In this document: positions 31,728-40,706 of the stretch, in pieces
Numbering within the stretch: position 1 is the stretch's first letter
Layout of the letters: each line of letters opens with the position of its first letter
Assembly (NCBI GenBank): GCA_024760525.1
Contig: CP060499.1
Location: forward strand, 372,001-436,000
Length of the DNA stretch: 64,000 nucleotides
Source: Nitrospira sp.
Lineage (GTDB): Bacteria; Nitrospirota; Nitrospiria; Nitrospirales; Nitrospiraceae
Direction of reading: 5' to 3'
The notes under the pieces: model-generated
What the model saw: the letters and a program-made list of their open reading frames with translations, nothing else
The model's database searches: none
Told to the model about the DNA's origin: nothing
Made by a program: the position numbers and the translations under genes

Positions 31728-32975
31728 GTGTCGACGGACCTTCTCAATCGCCGAATTCTGGTCGTAGACGATAATTCGTCGATTCATCATGACTTTAGAA
31801 AAATTCTTCAACCCGAGACCGGACAGAAAGCGCTGGAACAGGCTCGTGCGGCACTTTTTGGGCAGCCTATCTCTGTCCAGTCTGCCGAAGTGTTCGAGGT
31901 CGATTGCGCAGAACAAGGACAGAAGGCCCTTTCCTTATTGGAGGCGGCAGGCAACGATGGGCGCCCGTATGCCGTGGCGTTTGTGGATATGCGGATGCCT
32001 CCCGGGTGGGATGGGTTGGAGACCATCGAGCGTCTTTGGGAGGCTGATGGGCGGCTGCAGATAGTCATTTGCACGGCCTATTCAGATCAACCTTGGGACG
32101 AAATCAGCGAGAAAATAGGAAGAACTGACAAGTTATTGATCCTTCAGAAGCCGTTTATCGGCATTGAAGTCATGCAACTCGCCGCTGCGCTCTGCCGGAA
32201 GTGGGATTTGGGAAGTAAGGCTGCATGGCGACTGAACGAATTGAGCCATCTCGTCGATGAACGCACGGTGGAGCTCCAACGCGCCAACCACCAGCTCACA
32301 CAGATCAATGGCACCTTAAGGCGAACCGTGGCGGACCTTGAAGCGGCGCAGGCGGAGATTCTACGACAAAACGGTGAGCTGGAACGCCTCGCATCCCGAG
32401 ACCCGCTCACCGGCTGCTTGAACCGCCGCGCGTTCTACGCGTTGTTCGAAACAGTGTTTGCAGACAGTGGCAAACACGGGACCGAACTCTGTTGCTTGAT
32501 GGTCGATATCGACAGGTTCAAGTGGGTGAACGATCAACTCGGACATGCCGTCGGGGATCAAGCCATCCAAGCGGTCGCACATTGTCTGTCCGCGGGGTTG
32601 CGTTTGACGGATATCGTGGGGCGATATGGAGGTGAGGAGTTCTGCTTAATATTCCCACGTACAACGCTTGCGGAAGCTTCGGACCTGGCGGAGCGTCTGC
32701 GGATTCGGATTCAAACAGAAGCCGGCGGACGCGTGCGCATGGCGCGCGGGCTGGTCCTTACGGTGAGTATCGGAGTGTCGACAACCGCTCTTGGTGCGCG
32801 AACTCCGTTGGAGCTGATCGATCAAGCAGACAAGGCTCTCTATGCCGCCAAGCAAGGTACGCGGAACTGTGTGATGGCGCTCGATCTGTTGGTTCCATGG
32901 CTGAAACCTTCCGAGCAGCTCGAACGTCAAGTCAGGCGGATCACCCCCCACTCAAGTTCATCGAATGCCCGATAG
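31728..32975 (+). CDS. REC-GGDEF diguanylate cyclase
   Basis: 415 residues. A receiver domain has acidic DD near the N-terminus, phosphoacceptor in VAFVDMRMP and Lys in LILQKPF, so it looks phosphorylatable. A signalling coiled coil (VDERTVELQRANHQLTQING) leads to a GGDEF domain with catalytic GGEEF (RYGGEEFCLIFPR, about residue 300) and an intact inhibitory I-site, RLTD, five residues before it. It makes c-di-GMP with product inhibition. The start is GTG 31728 behind GAAGGAAG. The upstream kinase is its likely phosphodonor. A PilZ receptor gene lies about 3.7 kb downstream. Confidence 0.92.
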   Translation: MSTDLLNRRILVVDDNSSIHHDFRKILQPETGQKALEQARAALFGQPISVQSAEVFEVDCAEQGQKALSLLEAAGNDGRPYAVAFVDMRMPPGWDGLETIERLWEADGRLQIVICTAYSDQPWDEISEKIGRTDKLLILQKPFIGIEVMQLAAALCRKWDLGSKAAWRLNELSHLVDERTVELQRANHQLTQINGTLRRTVADLEAAQAEILRQNGELERLASRDPLTGCLNRRAFYALFETVFADSGKHGTELCCLMVDIDRFKWVNDQLGHAVGDQAIQAVAHCLSAGLRLTDIVGRYGGEEFCLIFPRTTLAEASDLAERLRIRIQTEAGGRVRMARGLVLTVSIGVSTTALGARTPLELIDQADKALYAAKQGTRNCVMALDLLVPWLKPSEQLERQVRRITPHSSSSNAR

Positions 32976-33089
32976 GCAAGCCTGGTCGGAAGGATGACCG
33001 GATCCGGGAATGTGATGGCACATCGCCGTTTCCCCTCTCGTCTACGACGCACCTCAGACTCCTGTGCGTTTTCTTGAATTCAAGACGTG

Positions 33090-33095
33090 TATAAT
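33090..33095 (+). promoter_or_regulatory. -10 element implying a leaderless sdhC transcript
   Basis: A perfect TATAAT ends 8 bp before the sdhC ATG, so the transcription start would fall about at the start codon. No purine-rich RBS lies upstream. The -35 is weak; TTGAATTCAA lies too close at 10 bp spacing. Similar geometry is seen for murJ and the CARF gene. Confidence 0.6.
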
Positions 33096-33103
33096 ACTGG
33101 TGG

Positions 33104-33784
33104 ATGACACGCCTGGTTAGTCATTTTCGGTCCTCCGTCGGCAGCAAAGTCGTGATGGCCCTGACCGGACTGGGGCTCATCGTCTATGTCGTCTTCCACA
33201 TGTTGGGGAATCTTCAGGTATTCGAAGGACCCCATGCGCTCAATAGTTACGCGGCGTTACTGCACGAGATGCCGATCCTCTTATGGACAGCCCGACTAGG
33301 GTTGCTGAGTATCGCGGTTGTCCACATCGTGCTGGCCATCCAGCTGACCTTGCGAAACCGCCGCGCCCGCCCGACCGCGTACGCGATCCGTGAGTATCGC
33401 CAAGCTTCATTGGCTTCAAGGACGATGGCGGTCTCCGGGGTGGTCCTGTTGCTCTTCATCGTGTTCCATTTGCTGCATGTGACGGCGGGCGTCGTCGATC
33501 CATCATTTTCCGATCGTGTCGATGCGGAGGGCTATCGCGATGTCTATGCCAGGTTGATCCATGCCTTTCGGAATCCACTCATCGTAGGGCTCTACCTAGC
33601 GGGTCAGTTGGGGCTGGGCTTGCATGTGAGCCATGCCGTCTCCAGCAGCTTACAGTCCCTCGGATTGGAACATGCGGCGTTCAATCGTCTATTCAAGTCC
33701 GCTGGTCCTGCGGTCGCGCTGTTGGTGGTGCTTGGCAATGTCGCCATCATTCTGGCCGTCTTCCTGGGGATTGTGCGCGCATGA
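33104..33784 (+). CDS. sdhC: Succinate dehydrogenase/fumarate reductase cytochrome b subunit
   Basis: 226 residues with five hydrophobic helices, as in the single-subunit (type B, b558-like) membrane anchors. The motifs SSVGSKVVMALTGLGLIVYV at the N-terminus and FHLLHVT and GLHVSHAVSSSLQSLG later supply candidate heme-b histidines. It opens sdhCAB with a 4-bp overlap to sdhA. In a reductive-TCA organism this complex may run as fumarate reductase; direction cannot be read from sequence. Expression is probably from a leaderless promoter. Confidence 0.92.
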   Translation: MTRLVSHFRSSVGSKVVMALTGLGLIVYVVFHMLGNLQVFEGPHALNSYAALLHEMPILLWTARLGLLSIAVVHIVLAIQLTLRNRRARPTAYAIREYRQASLASRTMAVSGVVLLLFIVFHLLHVTAGVVDPSFSDRVDAEGYRDVYARLIHAFRNPLIVGLYLAGQLGLGLHVSHAVSSSLQSLGLEHAAFNRLFKSAGPAVALLVVLGNVAIILAVFLGIVRA

Positions 33785-35694
33785 CGATGCTCAATGCAAA
33801 AATTCCTTCCGGGCCGTTGGAAACGAAATGGGACCGGCGCCGGTTCAGCGAAAAGCTGATCAGCCCCAACAACAAACGAAAGCTCACGGTCATTGTCGTC
33901 GGCAGCGGTCTCGCCGGAGCCAGCGCGGCGTCAACGTTGGGACAGCTAGGCTACCAGGTGGAGTGCTTTTGTTTTCAGGACAGCCCGCGCCGTGCGCACA
34001 GCATTGCGGCGCAGGGAGGCATCAACGCGGCGAAGAATTACCAGGACGACGGGGACAGTGTGGGCCGGCTATTTTATGACACCATCAAAGGCGGAGATTT
34101 TCGCTCTCGAGAGGCGAACGTCTATCGGCTTGCTCAGGTCAGCACCCAAATCATCGACCAATGTGTGGCGCTCGGCATTCCGTTCGCCAGGGAATACGGG
34201 GGGCAGTTGGCAAACCGGTCATTCGGCGGTGTCCAAGTCTCCCGTACGTTCTATTGTCGGGGGCAGACCGGACAACAGCTTCTCTTAGGCGCCTATTCGG
34301 CGCTCTGTTGGCAGATTGAGCGCGGACAAGTCACCATGCGCCCGCGTACCGAGATGCTTGATCTTATTGTGGTCGACGGTCAGGCTCGGGGTATTGTGGT
34401 GCGCGATCTGGTCACTGGACGGTTGAGTGTTCATACGGCCCATGCCGTGGTGCTTGCCACGGGTGGCTACAGCAACGTGTACTACCTGTCGACCAATGCC
34501 AGCGGCAGCAACGTGACAGCCACGTACCGGGCATGGAAGCAGGGGGCGGGGTTCGCAAATCCTTGCTTTACGCAGATCCATCCAACGGCGATCCCGCCGG
34601 GAGACGCGTATCAGGCCAAGTTGACCCTGATGTCCGAATCGCTCCGCAACGACGGGCGACTGTGGGTGCCGAAGATGTCGGCGGATCACCGGTGTCCCGG
34701 CGACATTTCTGCTGCAGAACGTGACTACTTTCTGGAACGCCGGTATCCGCGCTTCGGCAATCTCGCGCCACGAGACATTGCATCCCGCGCCGTGAAGGAC
34801 GTTTGCGATGAGGGTCGTGGTGTCGGGCCCAGTGGTCATGGTGTGTACCTGGATTTCGCCGATGTGATTGAACAGGAAGGGCTGGATGTGGTTCGCGAGC
34901 GCTACGGCAACTTATTCGACATGTATCATCGAATCACGGGTGAAGACGCCTATCACGCGCCGATGCGGATTTATCCGGCGCCGCACTATACGATGGGAGG
35001 TCTCTGGGTCGATTACAATCTTATGAGTACCGTTCCGGGGCTTTTCGTGATCGGCGAAGCGAACTTTGCGGACCACGGCGCCAACCGGCTTGGAGCCAGT
35101 TCGTTGATGCAAGGGCTCGCGGACGGCTATTTCATTCTTCCGTATACGATCGGCCATTACTTGGCGACGGCGAAGCTTTCCCTGATCCGGGAGGACCACA
35201 AGGACGCTCGCGCGGCGCTTCAGCGCGTGACGAATCGGATCGATCGCCTGCTGAACGCGAAGGGGCGTCGAACGGCCGCCTCCTTTCATCGTGATGTCGG
35301 CACGCTGTTATGGAATCATTGTGGGATGTCTCGCAATCAGGCAGGACTCACGCTGGCGCTGGCATCGGTCCCGGCGCTACGGGAAGAATTTTGGCGAGAT
35401 GTGATGATCCCTGGCTCTGGAGAAGCGTTCAACCAAGAATTGGAATATGCGGGGCGGGTGGCCGACTATCTCGAATTCGCCGAACTGCTCTGTCACGATG
35501 CGTTGCATCGGGAAGAGTCATGCGGGGCTCATTTCCGCGAGGAGTATCAGACGGACGACGGTGAACCGAAACGCGATGACAGCCGCTTCGCGCACGTGGC
35601 TGCCTGGGAGTATCGAGAGGGGGCGCCGCCTATTTTGCACAAGGAGCCCCTTGCCTTCGAGTTCGTACAACCGACAACGAGAAGCTATCAGTGA
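33781..35694 (+). CDS. sdhA: Succinate dehydrogenase/fumarate reductase flavoprotein subunit
   Basis: 637 residues. The Rossmann GSGLAGASAA is followed by the covalent-FAD His motif HSIAAQGGINAA. Substrate site motifs include NPCFTQIHPTAIP and APRDIASRAV, and the dicarboxylate-binding Arg region GANRLGASSLMQGL. The length and the extended insertions match the Bacteroidetes-like SdhA of b558-type enzymes. Its ends overlap sdhC and sdhB by 4 bp each. Confidence 0.95.
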   Translation: MTMLNAKIPSGPLETKWDRRRFSEKLISPNNKRKLTVIVVGSGLAGASAASTLGQLGYQVECFCFQDSPRRAHSIAAQGGINAAKNYQDDGDSVGRLFYDTIKGGDFRSREANVYRLAQVSTQIIDQCVALGIPFAREYGGQLANRSFGGVQVSRTFYCRGQTGQQLLLGAYSALCWQIERGQVTMRPRTEMLDLIVVDGQARGIVVRDLVTGRLSVHTAHAVVLATGGYSNVYYLSTNASGSNVTATYRAWKQGAGFANPCFTQIHPTAIPPGDAYQAKLTLMSESLRNDGRLWVPKMSADHRCPGDISAAERDYFLERRYPRFGNLAPRDIASRAVKDVCDEGRGVGPSGHGVYLDFADVIEQEGLDVVRERYGNLFDMYHRITGEDAYHAPMRIYPAPHYTMGGLWVDYNLMSTVPGLFVIGEANFADHGANRLGASSLMQGLADGYFILPYTIGHYLATAKLSLIREDHKDARAALQRVTNRIDRLLNAKGRRTAASFHRDVGTLLWNHCGMSRNQAGLTLALASVPALREEFWRDVMIPGSGEAFNQELEYAGRVADYLEFAELLCHDALHREESCGAHFREEYQTDDGEPKRDDSRFAHVAAWEYREGAPPILHKEPLAFEFVQPTTRSYQ

Positions 35695-36491
35695 TCGGCA
35701 ACATGACATTCACGTTGAACATTTGGCGCCAGAAGGGTCCGGAGGACAGCGGCCGGTTTGTGACGTATGAAGCGCGCGACGTGAGCGCCGGCATGTCGTT
35801 CCTGGAAATGCTCGATAGTGTTAATCAAAGGTTGATCGCCGATGGCGAAGAGCCGGTTGCATTCGAACAGGATTGCCGCGAAGGCATTTGCGGAAGTTGT
35901 TCGTTGGTGATCAACGGCGTTCCGCACGGCCCGGACCGTGGCATTACCACCTGTCAGCTATACATGCGGCGGTTTCCTGATGGGGCCGTCATCACGATCG
36001 AACCGTGGCGGGCACGGTCCTTCCCCATCATCAAGGACCTGGTGGTCGATCGCCGCGCGCTGGATCGGATTATGCAAGCGGGCGGCTATATCTCCGTCAA
36101 CACCGGTGGAGCGGTGGATGGGAACGTCCTGTTGATCGGGAAAGATCAAGCCGAAACTGCGATGGATGCTGCCTCGTGTATCGGCTGCGGGGCCTGTGTG
36201 GCGGCGTGCAAGAATGCCTCGGCCATGCTGTTCGTAGCGGCGAAGGTGTCGCACCTGGCGAGTTTGCCGCAAGGAAAGCCCGAGCGAACGCACCGCGTGA
36301 GAGCGATGCTCGAAGCCATGGATCGGGAAGGATTTGGTTCTTGCGGCAACCAGTATGAGTGCGAAGCCGTCTGTCCCAAAAGCATCGGCGTCCGGTTCAT
36401 CGCCAACCTCAATCGTGAATACCTCCGTGCCGGCGTCGTCGAATCCGGTCTTCTCAGTGAGCCCGAAGCCCCCCACGCAGAGTCTGCCTAG
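35691..36491 (+). CDS. sdhB: Succinate dehydrogenase/fumarate reductase iron-sulfur subunit
   Basis: 266 residues. The N-terminal [2Fe-2S] ferredoxin domain has CREGICGSC plus a distal Cys (TTCQLYM). The C-terminal [4Fe-4S]/[3Fe-4S] domain has CIGCGACVAAC and YECEAVCPK. The GTG start at 35691 overlaps the sdhA stop (GTGA); an ATG four codons later is possible. It transfers electrons from FADH2 to heme b and quinone. It completes the sdhCAB operon. Confidence 0.95.
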   Translation: MIGNMTFTLNIWRQKGPEDSGRFVTYEARDVSAGMSFLEMLDSVNQRLIADGEEPVAFEQDCREGICGSCSLVINGVPHGPDRGITTCQLYMRRFPDGAVITIEPWRARSFPIIKDLVVDRRALDRIMQAGGYISVNTGGAVDGNVLLIGKDQAETAMDAASCIGCGACVAACKNASAMLFVAAKVSHLASLPQGKPERTHRVRAMLEAMDREGFGSCGNQYECEAVCPKSIGVRFIANLNREYLRAGVVESGLLSEPEAPHAESA

Positions 36492-36671
36492 AGAAAACAC
36501 GAAGGACCGATCTCGACCTCGGCAGACTACTCATTTCTGATCGCTCAATGGCGAGAGGGACTGGTGGAAGCCGATTTGCGCCAGATGGCAATCAACTTGA
36601 CTGTGGGGGAAAGGCCTTTATATTGCAATCAGAGACGAGTCTATGTGTGGACCCGACGGAGAGGCTGCCGC

Positions 36672-37196
36672 ATGAGTCGTCAAGTGATTTGCCCACAATG
36701 TCGAAAAGACGGTGCCGCTCCCGCACGGCCGCAATCACTGCGTGAATTCGTCGTGGCGCTGATTTGGATGGCTCCGTTTCACTGCCGGCATTGTGATCAT
36801 CGGTTTCTCGCTCGTCGCCGAGGCACGGAAGGATCGTCACAGCTTATAGATCGCCGGGAACATCTCCGCATTCCCGTGCGTCTGTGTCTGTCGTTTTCCG
36901 GTGGAAAAATACGCGGCGACGGCACTGTGATGGACCTCTCACTCGGGGGTTGCATCATCAAGAGTGAGACGCAGGTGCATATCGACGACATTTTTTACTT
37001 GGAAATCGTCCTTGCCGAAGACGAGGTCCCGGTCGAGGTGGCGGCCATGGTGCGCTCCGTCAGTGCGCGCGGCATTGCGTTCAAATTCCTTCGCAAGGCT
37101 CAAGAGAACAAACGGCTTCTCAATTTCATCCAGTCACATTCGGGTTCCACATCCTCCGTGCTCTCCAAGGCCGTTGAATCAACGGTCTCGACGTAG
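36672..37196 (+). CDS. PilZ-domain c-di-GMP receptor with N-terminal zinc-ribbon-like region
   Basis: 174 residues from ATG 36672 (GGAGAGG upstream; a longer frame exists). Residues 8-42 hold two Cys pairs (CPQC and CRHC), suggesting a small zinc ribbon around a hydrophobic stretch. Residues about 62-160 form a PilZ domain with the intact c-di-GMP motifs RxxxR (REHLR) and DxSxxG (DLSLGG). The combination of CxxC module plus PilZ is a recurring Nitrospira layout. The effector output is unknown. It is a likely reader of c-di-GMP made by local GGDEF proteins, although no operon link exists. Confidence 0.85.
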   Translation: MSRQVICPQCRKDGAAPARPQSLREFVVALIWMAPFHCRHCDHRFLARRRGTEGSSQLIDRREHLRIPVRLCLSFSGGKIRGDGTVMDLSLGGCIIKSETQVHIDDIFYLEIVLAEDEVPVEVAAMVRSVSARGIAFKFLRKAQENKRLLNFIQSHSGSTSSVLSKAVESTVST

Positions 37197-37212
37197 CCCC
37201 TTTTCTTTCTCC

Positions 37213-37512
37213 CTACGTCGGCGTTTCCCAGGCAGACGGCAGGGGATAGTCCGTGATCAGACGGTCGTGTTCGGCGACATCGAACGGCTCGATCGTCAGA
37301 TCCTTTCGATCCAGAGGTTCCAGACAGGCTGAAGAGCAGAGCACATCGATCAACGCTTGTGCCTTGTGTGTTGTGGAAAACCGGCAGAGGCCATGTTCGG
37401 GCATGCCTGATGACGGGTGCCAGAAAGCGAGGTCGATCGCGCTGCCTTGATAGACGCCAAGGGTCCGGTGTCGCACTTGGAACCCGCCGGCTTCATCGTT
37501 CCTTCTCGGCAT
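37213..37512 (-). CDS. Hypothetical protein, 99 aa
   Basis: No family recognised. The start has a good AAGAGG four to five nt upstream. The sequence has balanced composition with a conserved-looking core (GVYQGSAIDLAFWHPSSGMPEHG and a C-terminal PFDVAEHDRLITDYPLPS). Its convergent placement 16 bp from the PilZ gene and its clean ends support a real gene. It is soluble with no signal peptide. Confidence 0.65.
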   Translation of the reverse strand: MPRRNDEAGGFQVRHRTLGVYQGSAIDLAFWHPSSGMPEHGLCRFSTTHKAQALIDVLCSSACLEPLDRKDLTIEPFDVAEHDRLITDYPLPSAWETPT

Positions 37513-37608
37513 AGAACCTCTTGACCGACACGACTAAATGATTATCCCCATGGTAGCATGAAGGTGAAATCGGAGAACACTGCATCAGTATTGCCCAAGG
37601 AGGGGATG

Positions 37609-38211
37609 ATGGAGCGCACCTGGTGGAAAGAGACGGCGATCGTCATGGCGATGATCGGGGCATTGTCGGTATCCGGTTGCGGCTACAACGATCTCCAAGG
37701 TTTGGATGAAGATACCAAGGCTGCGTGGAGTGAAGTGATCAATCAGTATCAGCGCCGTGCCGACCTCATTCCCAATCTTGTCGCGACGGTCAAAGGGTAC
37801 GCGGCCCACGAAAAGGAAACGCTTGAAGGAGTCGTCAATGCCCGGGCCAAGGCGACGGGGGTGCAAGTGACGCCCGAGGTGCTGAAAGACCCGGCTGCAT
37901 TTGAAGCCTTTCAAAAGGCCCAAGCCGGTCTGACATCGGCGCTCGGCCGGCTCATCGCCATCGCCGAAAATTATCCGAACCTCAAGGCCGATCAAAATTT
38001 CAGAGATCTCCAGAGCCAGCTGGAAGGGACGGAGAATCGGATCACGGTGGCGCGCAAACGGTATATCGATCGTGTCGCGGAGTACAACAAGATGGTCCGG
38101 TATTTTCCGACCAACCTGACGGCCAAGTTTCTGCTGCACCTGGAAGAGCGGCCTAATTTTACGGTCGCCGATGAGAACGCCGTGTCGAAACCGCCGGACG
38201 TGAAGTTTTGA
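37609..38211 (+). CDS. lemA: LemA family lipoprotein
   Basis: About 200 residues from ATG 37609, placed just after AAGGAGGGG. A hydrophobic N-terminus ends in the lipobox VSGC, followed by the LemA hallmark: YNDLQGLDEDTKAAWSEVINQYQRRADLIPNLVATVKGYAAHE. The rest is the usual all-helical bundle ending near KPPDVKF. LemA proteins are membrane-anchored with unknown biochemical role. The following two genes encode TPM-domain proteins, a very common partner arrangement, suggesting one operon with envelope function. Confidence 0.93.
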   Translation: MERTWWKETAIVMAMIGALSVSGCGYNDLQGLDEDTKAAWSEVINQYQRRADLIPNLVATVKGYAAHEKETLEGVVNARAKATGVQVTPEVLKDPAAFEAFQKAQAGLTSALGRLIAIAENYPNLKADQNFRDLQSQLEGTENRITVARKRYIDRVAEYNKMVRYFPTNLTAKFLLHLEERPNFTVADENAVSKPPDVKF

Positions 38212-38236
38212 ATCGAGGGAGAAACCGAGGAGAGGG

Positions 38237-39124
38237 TTGAAAGTACCCGGAATGAGCCGCCTCGCGTTCTGCTGTTATCTGGCCGCTGCCTCCTTCTTTT
38301 TAACAACGCATGCCTCCGCGCTCGATGTTCCTCCACTGACGGGGCAAGTTGTCGATCTCGCTCACGTCTTACCCAACTCCACGGTTGAGTCGCTCACTGC
38401 TCAACTTGCGACGCATGAAGCACAATCGAGCAACCAGGTCGCCGTGCTTGTCATTCCCGCCCTCGAAGGGGAACCCCTCGAAGAGTTCTCCCATCGCGTG
38501 GCGACCACGTGGAAACTTGGTCAGAAAGGCACCGACAACGGCGTCCTGCTGGTAGTGGCGATTGGAGAACGAAAAGTTCGAATTGAAGTCGGGTACGGCT
38601 TAGAGGGCGCATTGACCGACATTCGATCGGCGCAAATCATCAGACAGGAGATCGTTCCTCGCTTTCGCGCCGGTGATTTCCCGGGAGGAGTGACCGGTGG
38701 GATCAACGCCATTCTGAAGACCATCGAGGGGACCTATCAGGCATCTGAGAAAGCCGTCCCTCGACAGGAAAATGATACCCTCGCGCAGGTCGCGATTGCC
38801 GTCATGGTCGGATTATTCGTCGGGCTGGTGCTGATGAATGCACACCGATTCATCGGGCCGGTTGCGGGAGCGGGGATCTCTCTGCTACTGGCACCCTGGT
38901 TGGTACCGGCGCTCGTGGCAAGCGGTGTGACCCTGCTTCTGCTGTTCGTCATTAGTGGCTCCGGTGTGGCGGGAAGATCAATGCGACACCGAGGGATAGA
39001 TGATTGGGTCTGGTACAGCAGCCGTGGCGGCGGGTGGGGTGGAGGATCGTTCGGCGGCGGAGGCGGTGGCTTCAGCGGTGGCGGCGGGAGTTTTGGAGGA
39101 GGTGGAGCCAGTGGAAACTGGTAA
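38237..39124 (+). CDS. TPM-domain (YgcG-like) secreted/membrane protein
   Basis: 295 residues. A signal peptide is followed by a TPM domain (VVDLAHVLPNSTVESLTAQL, NQVAVLVIPALEGEPLEEFS, WKLGQKGTDNGVLLVVAIGERKVRIEVGYGLEGALTD), one or two hydrophobic segments (about 180-240) and a Gly-rich tail of GGG/SFGGGG repeats, the classical YgcG architecture. The TTG at 38237 has a suitable GAGGAG, and the ATG five codons later is an alternative. It follows lemA by 25 bp and overlaps the next TPM gene by 14 bp. Confidence 0.9.
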   Translation: MKVPGMSRLAFCCYLAAASFFLTTHASALDVPPLTGQVVDLAHVLPNSTVESLTAQLATHEAQSSNQVAVLVIPALEGEPLEEFSHRVATTWKLGQKGTDNGVLLVVAIGERKVRIEVGYGLEGALTDIRSAQIIRQEIVPRFRAGDFPGGVTGGINAILKTIEGTYQASEKAVPRQENDTLAQVAIAVMVGLFVGLVLMNAHRFIGPVAGAGISLLLAPWLVPALVASGVTLLLLFVISGSGVAGRSMRHRGIDDWVWYSSRGGGWGGGSFGGGGGGFSGGGGSFGGGGASGNW

Positions 39125-39773
39125 TGGGCTTCGACTGACAGCCGAAGAACAGGAGCGGGTCAGGCTGGCGGTGCATACGGCGGAGCGACACACGAATGCT
39201 GAAATCGTTCCAATGATCGTTGGCCGGTCCGGGCTCTATCGCGATGCGCAATATCGGGCTGGACTGGTCCTCGCGCTGTCGGCCCTGACGATTCTGCTGA
39301 CCACCGAACTGCTCTGGCTTCCCTGGGATTGGCATGCCTCCAACGGGGCTTGGCTGATGCTGGTTATAATCGTCGCCTATGGCACGGGAGTATGGCTCGG
39401 CACCCGCGTGCCTATCATCCGCCTGCTGACCTCGAGCGAGAGGATGCGACATAAAGTAAGGCTCAGAGCCGAGCGTGCGTTCGCCCAACATGCCGTGTCT
39501 CAGACGCGTGAGCGCACCGGCGTACTGATCATGGTGTCTCTCTTGGAGCATCAGATCTACGTGCTGCCGGATCAACCATTATTTCAACGCGTTCCAATGG
39601 AACGATGGTCGCAGATCGCGCAAGCCGCTGTCGGCCGATTGAAAACAGGCGATGTTGTCGGCGGGTTATGCCAGAGCATCGAGGCGTGCGGCCTTCTTCT
39701 TGCTGAGGTGAGCCCGAGCCACCGAGACGACAATCCCAATGAATTACCGAATGAATTGGTCCAGGAGCCGTAA
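39111..39773 (+). CDS. Second TPM-domain membrane protein
   Basis: 220 residues from GTG 39111, preceded by GGAGGAGG located inside the Gly-rich tail codons of the upstream gene, so the upstream repeat doubles as ribosome-binding site. It has an N-terminal TPM-like segment (AVHTAERHTNAEIVPMIVGRSG), two hydrophobic helices (about residues 45-95), then a second part (RAERAFAQHAVSQTRERTGVLIMVSLLEHQIYVLPD) typical of the TPM domain in LemA operons. It probably acts with LemA at the membrane. The function is unknown. Confidence 0.85.
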   Translation: METGNGLRLTAEEQERVRLAVHTAERHTNAEIVPMIVGRSGLYRDAQYRAGLVLALSALTILLTTELLWLPWDWHASNGAWLMLVIIVAYGTGVWLGTRVPIIRLLTSSERMRHKVRLRAERAFAQHAVSQTRERTGVLIMVSLLEHQIYVLPDQPLFQRVPMERWSQIAQAAVGRLKTGDVVGGLCQSIEACGLLLAEVSPSHRDDNPNELPNELVQEP

Positions 39774-39903
39774 GAAATCTCCTGTCCTCCCTTGGGCTCT
39801 CAACAAATAACCGTAACCAACCGATAGAGAAGAGACTCGGCGTGACCGTTCGGCTGGGTATGGACCATGGCCCAATAAGGATGGATAAGGAGGGAGTCAT
39901 ATT

Positions 39904-40404
39904 ATGTGGAAGCAGGAAGAGGGGGAAGGGGGAGAGGGAGAACGAGAGCGGGAACGCTGGGTGGAGGACAGGCGCAGCCAGTCCAAGAGCGGCCCGACAC
40001 TTCCGGATGAGGTCGCTTTCGTCGGAAAAGACGTTGAGTTCAAGGGGATCATCACCTATTCCGGCACGGTACGCATTGATGGCGCGCTCGATGGCGAAAT
40101 CCATACGGACGGCGGCTTGCTTGTGGGTCCGGAGGCGGTGATCAAGGCCAAGGTCACGGCTGGGACCGTGGTGTGCCACGGAACCATCACGGGAGATATC
40201 CAAGCGACGAACCAGATCGTGCTCCGTGCTCCCGCCGTTGTGCAAGGCAGCTTGACGACTCCGGTCCTATCGATGGAGGAAGGTGTCGTCTTCAACGGCA
40301 CATTGGAAATGAAGGCGCAGGCCAAGGCGGAAATGTCAAAGGAGATGGGAGCAAACGTCGTCAGCATCACGAGCCGACCACCGGTTCAGCGACTCGCGGC
40401 GTGA
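39904..40404 (+). CDS. Bactofilin
   Basis: 166 residues. A Glu/Arg-rich N-terminal tail precedes the right-handed beta-helix bactofilin core with repeating hydrophobic/Gly rungs (VEFKGIITYSGTVRIDGALDGEI, AGTVVCHGTITGDIQATNQI, VLSMEEGVVFNGTLEM). A short Ala/Lys C-terminus follows. Bactofilins polymerise without nucleotide into cytoskeletal filaments involved in cell shape or envelope localisation. The RBS is AGGGAG. It lies 131 bp after the LemA/TPM set; the unusually charged N-terminal tail may be the membrane- or partner-binding part. Confidence 0.92.
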   Translation: MWKQEEGEGGEGERERERWVEDRRSQSKSGPTLPDEVAFVGKDVEFKGIITYSGTVRIDGALDGEIHTDGGLLVGPEAVIKAKVTAGTVVCHGTITGDIQATNQIVLRAPAVVQGSLTTPVLSMEEGVVFNGTLEMKAQAKAEMSKEMGANVVSITSRPPVQRLAA

Positions 40405-40417
40405 TCGAGCGAACAAC

Positions 40418-40457
40418 GGGTCTCCTGGCGCAACACGTCGGATAGCGCCAGGGACCC
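40418..40457. terminator. Long hairpin between convergent bactofilin and BrnTA genes
   Basis: GGGTC (40418-40422) with GACCC (40453-40457) and CCTGGCGC (40424-40431) with GCGCCAGG (40445-40452) make a 13-bp stem with one bulged T. Neither side has a long U-run. Its position between convergent ends makes a bidirectional terminator the natural reading. Confidence 0.65.
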
Positions 40458-40469
40458 AGACTCAAAAAC

Positions 40470-40706
40470 TCAACTCGCCTTCTTCACTTCCTGCTTCAAT
40501 CGCTCTGCAATCCACATTTTGATGACGGATTGCCTCGTCACGCCGAGACGCCGGGCTTGTATGTCCAATGAGTCGATGATCCAATTGGGAAAATCGACAT
40601 TGACTCGTCTCTGTTCATGCCCTGGACGGCGCGCCTTCGAGAGATCGAGATGAGGCGTTACGTCCTTCCCCTCATCGAACATCTTCTCAAGATTCTTTGC
40701 CTTCAT
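40470..40706 (-). CDS. brnA: BrnA-type ribbon-helix-helix antitoxin
   Basis: 78 residues. The N-terminal acidic/basic segment binds toxin, and the C-terminal part has a CopG/RHH DNA-binding pattern (RRVNVDFPNWIIDSLDIQARRLGVTRQSVIKMWIAERL). It overlaps the end of the upstream toxin gene by 20 bp, the standard toxin-first brnT-brnA order. It probably represses its own promoter through the palindrome at 40962-40980. Confidence 0.88.
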   Translation of the reverse strand: MKAKNLEKMFDEGKDVTPHLDLSKARRPGHEQRRVNVDFPNWIIDSLDIQARRLGVTRQSVIKMWIAERLKQEVKKAS

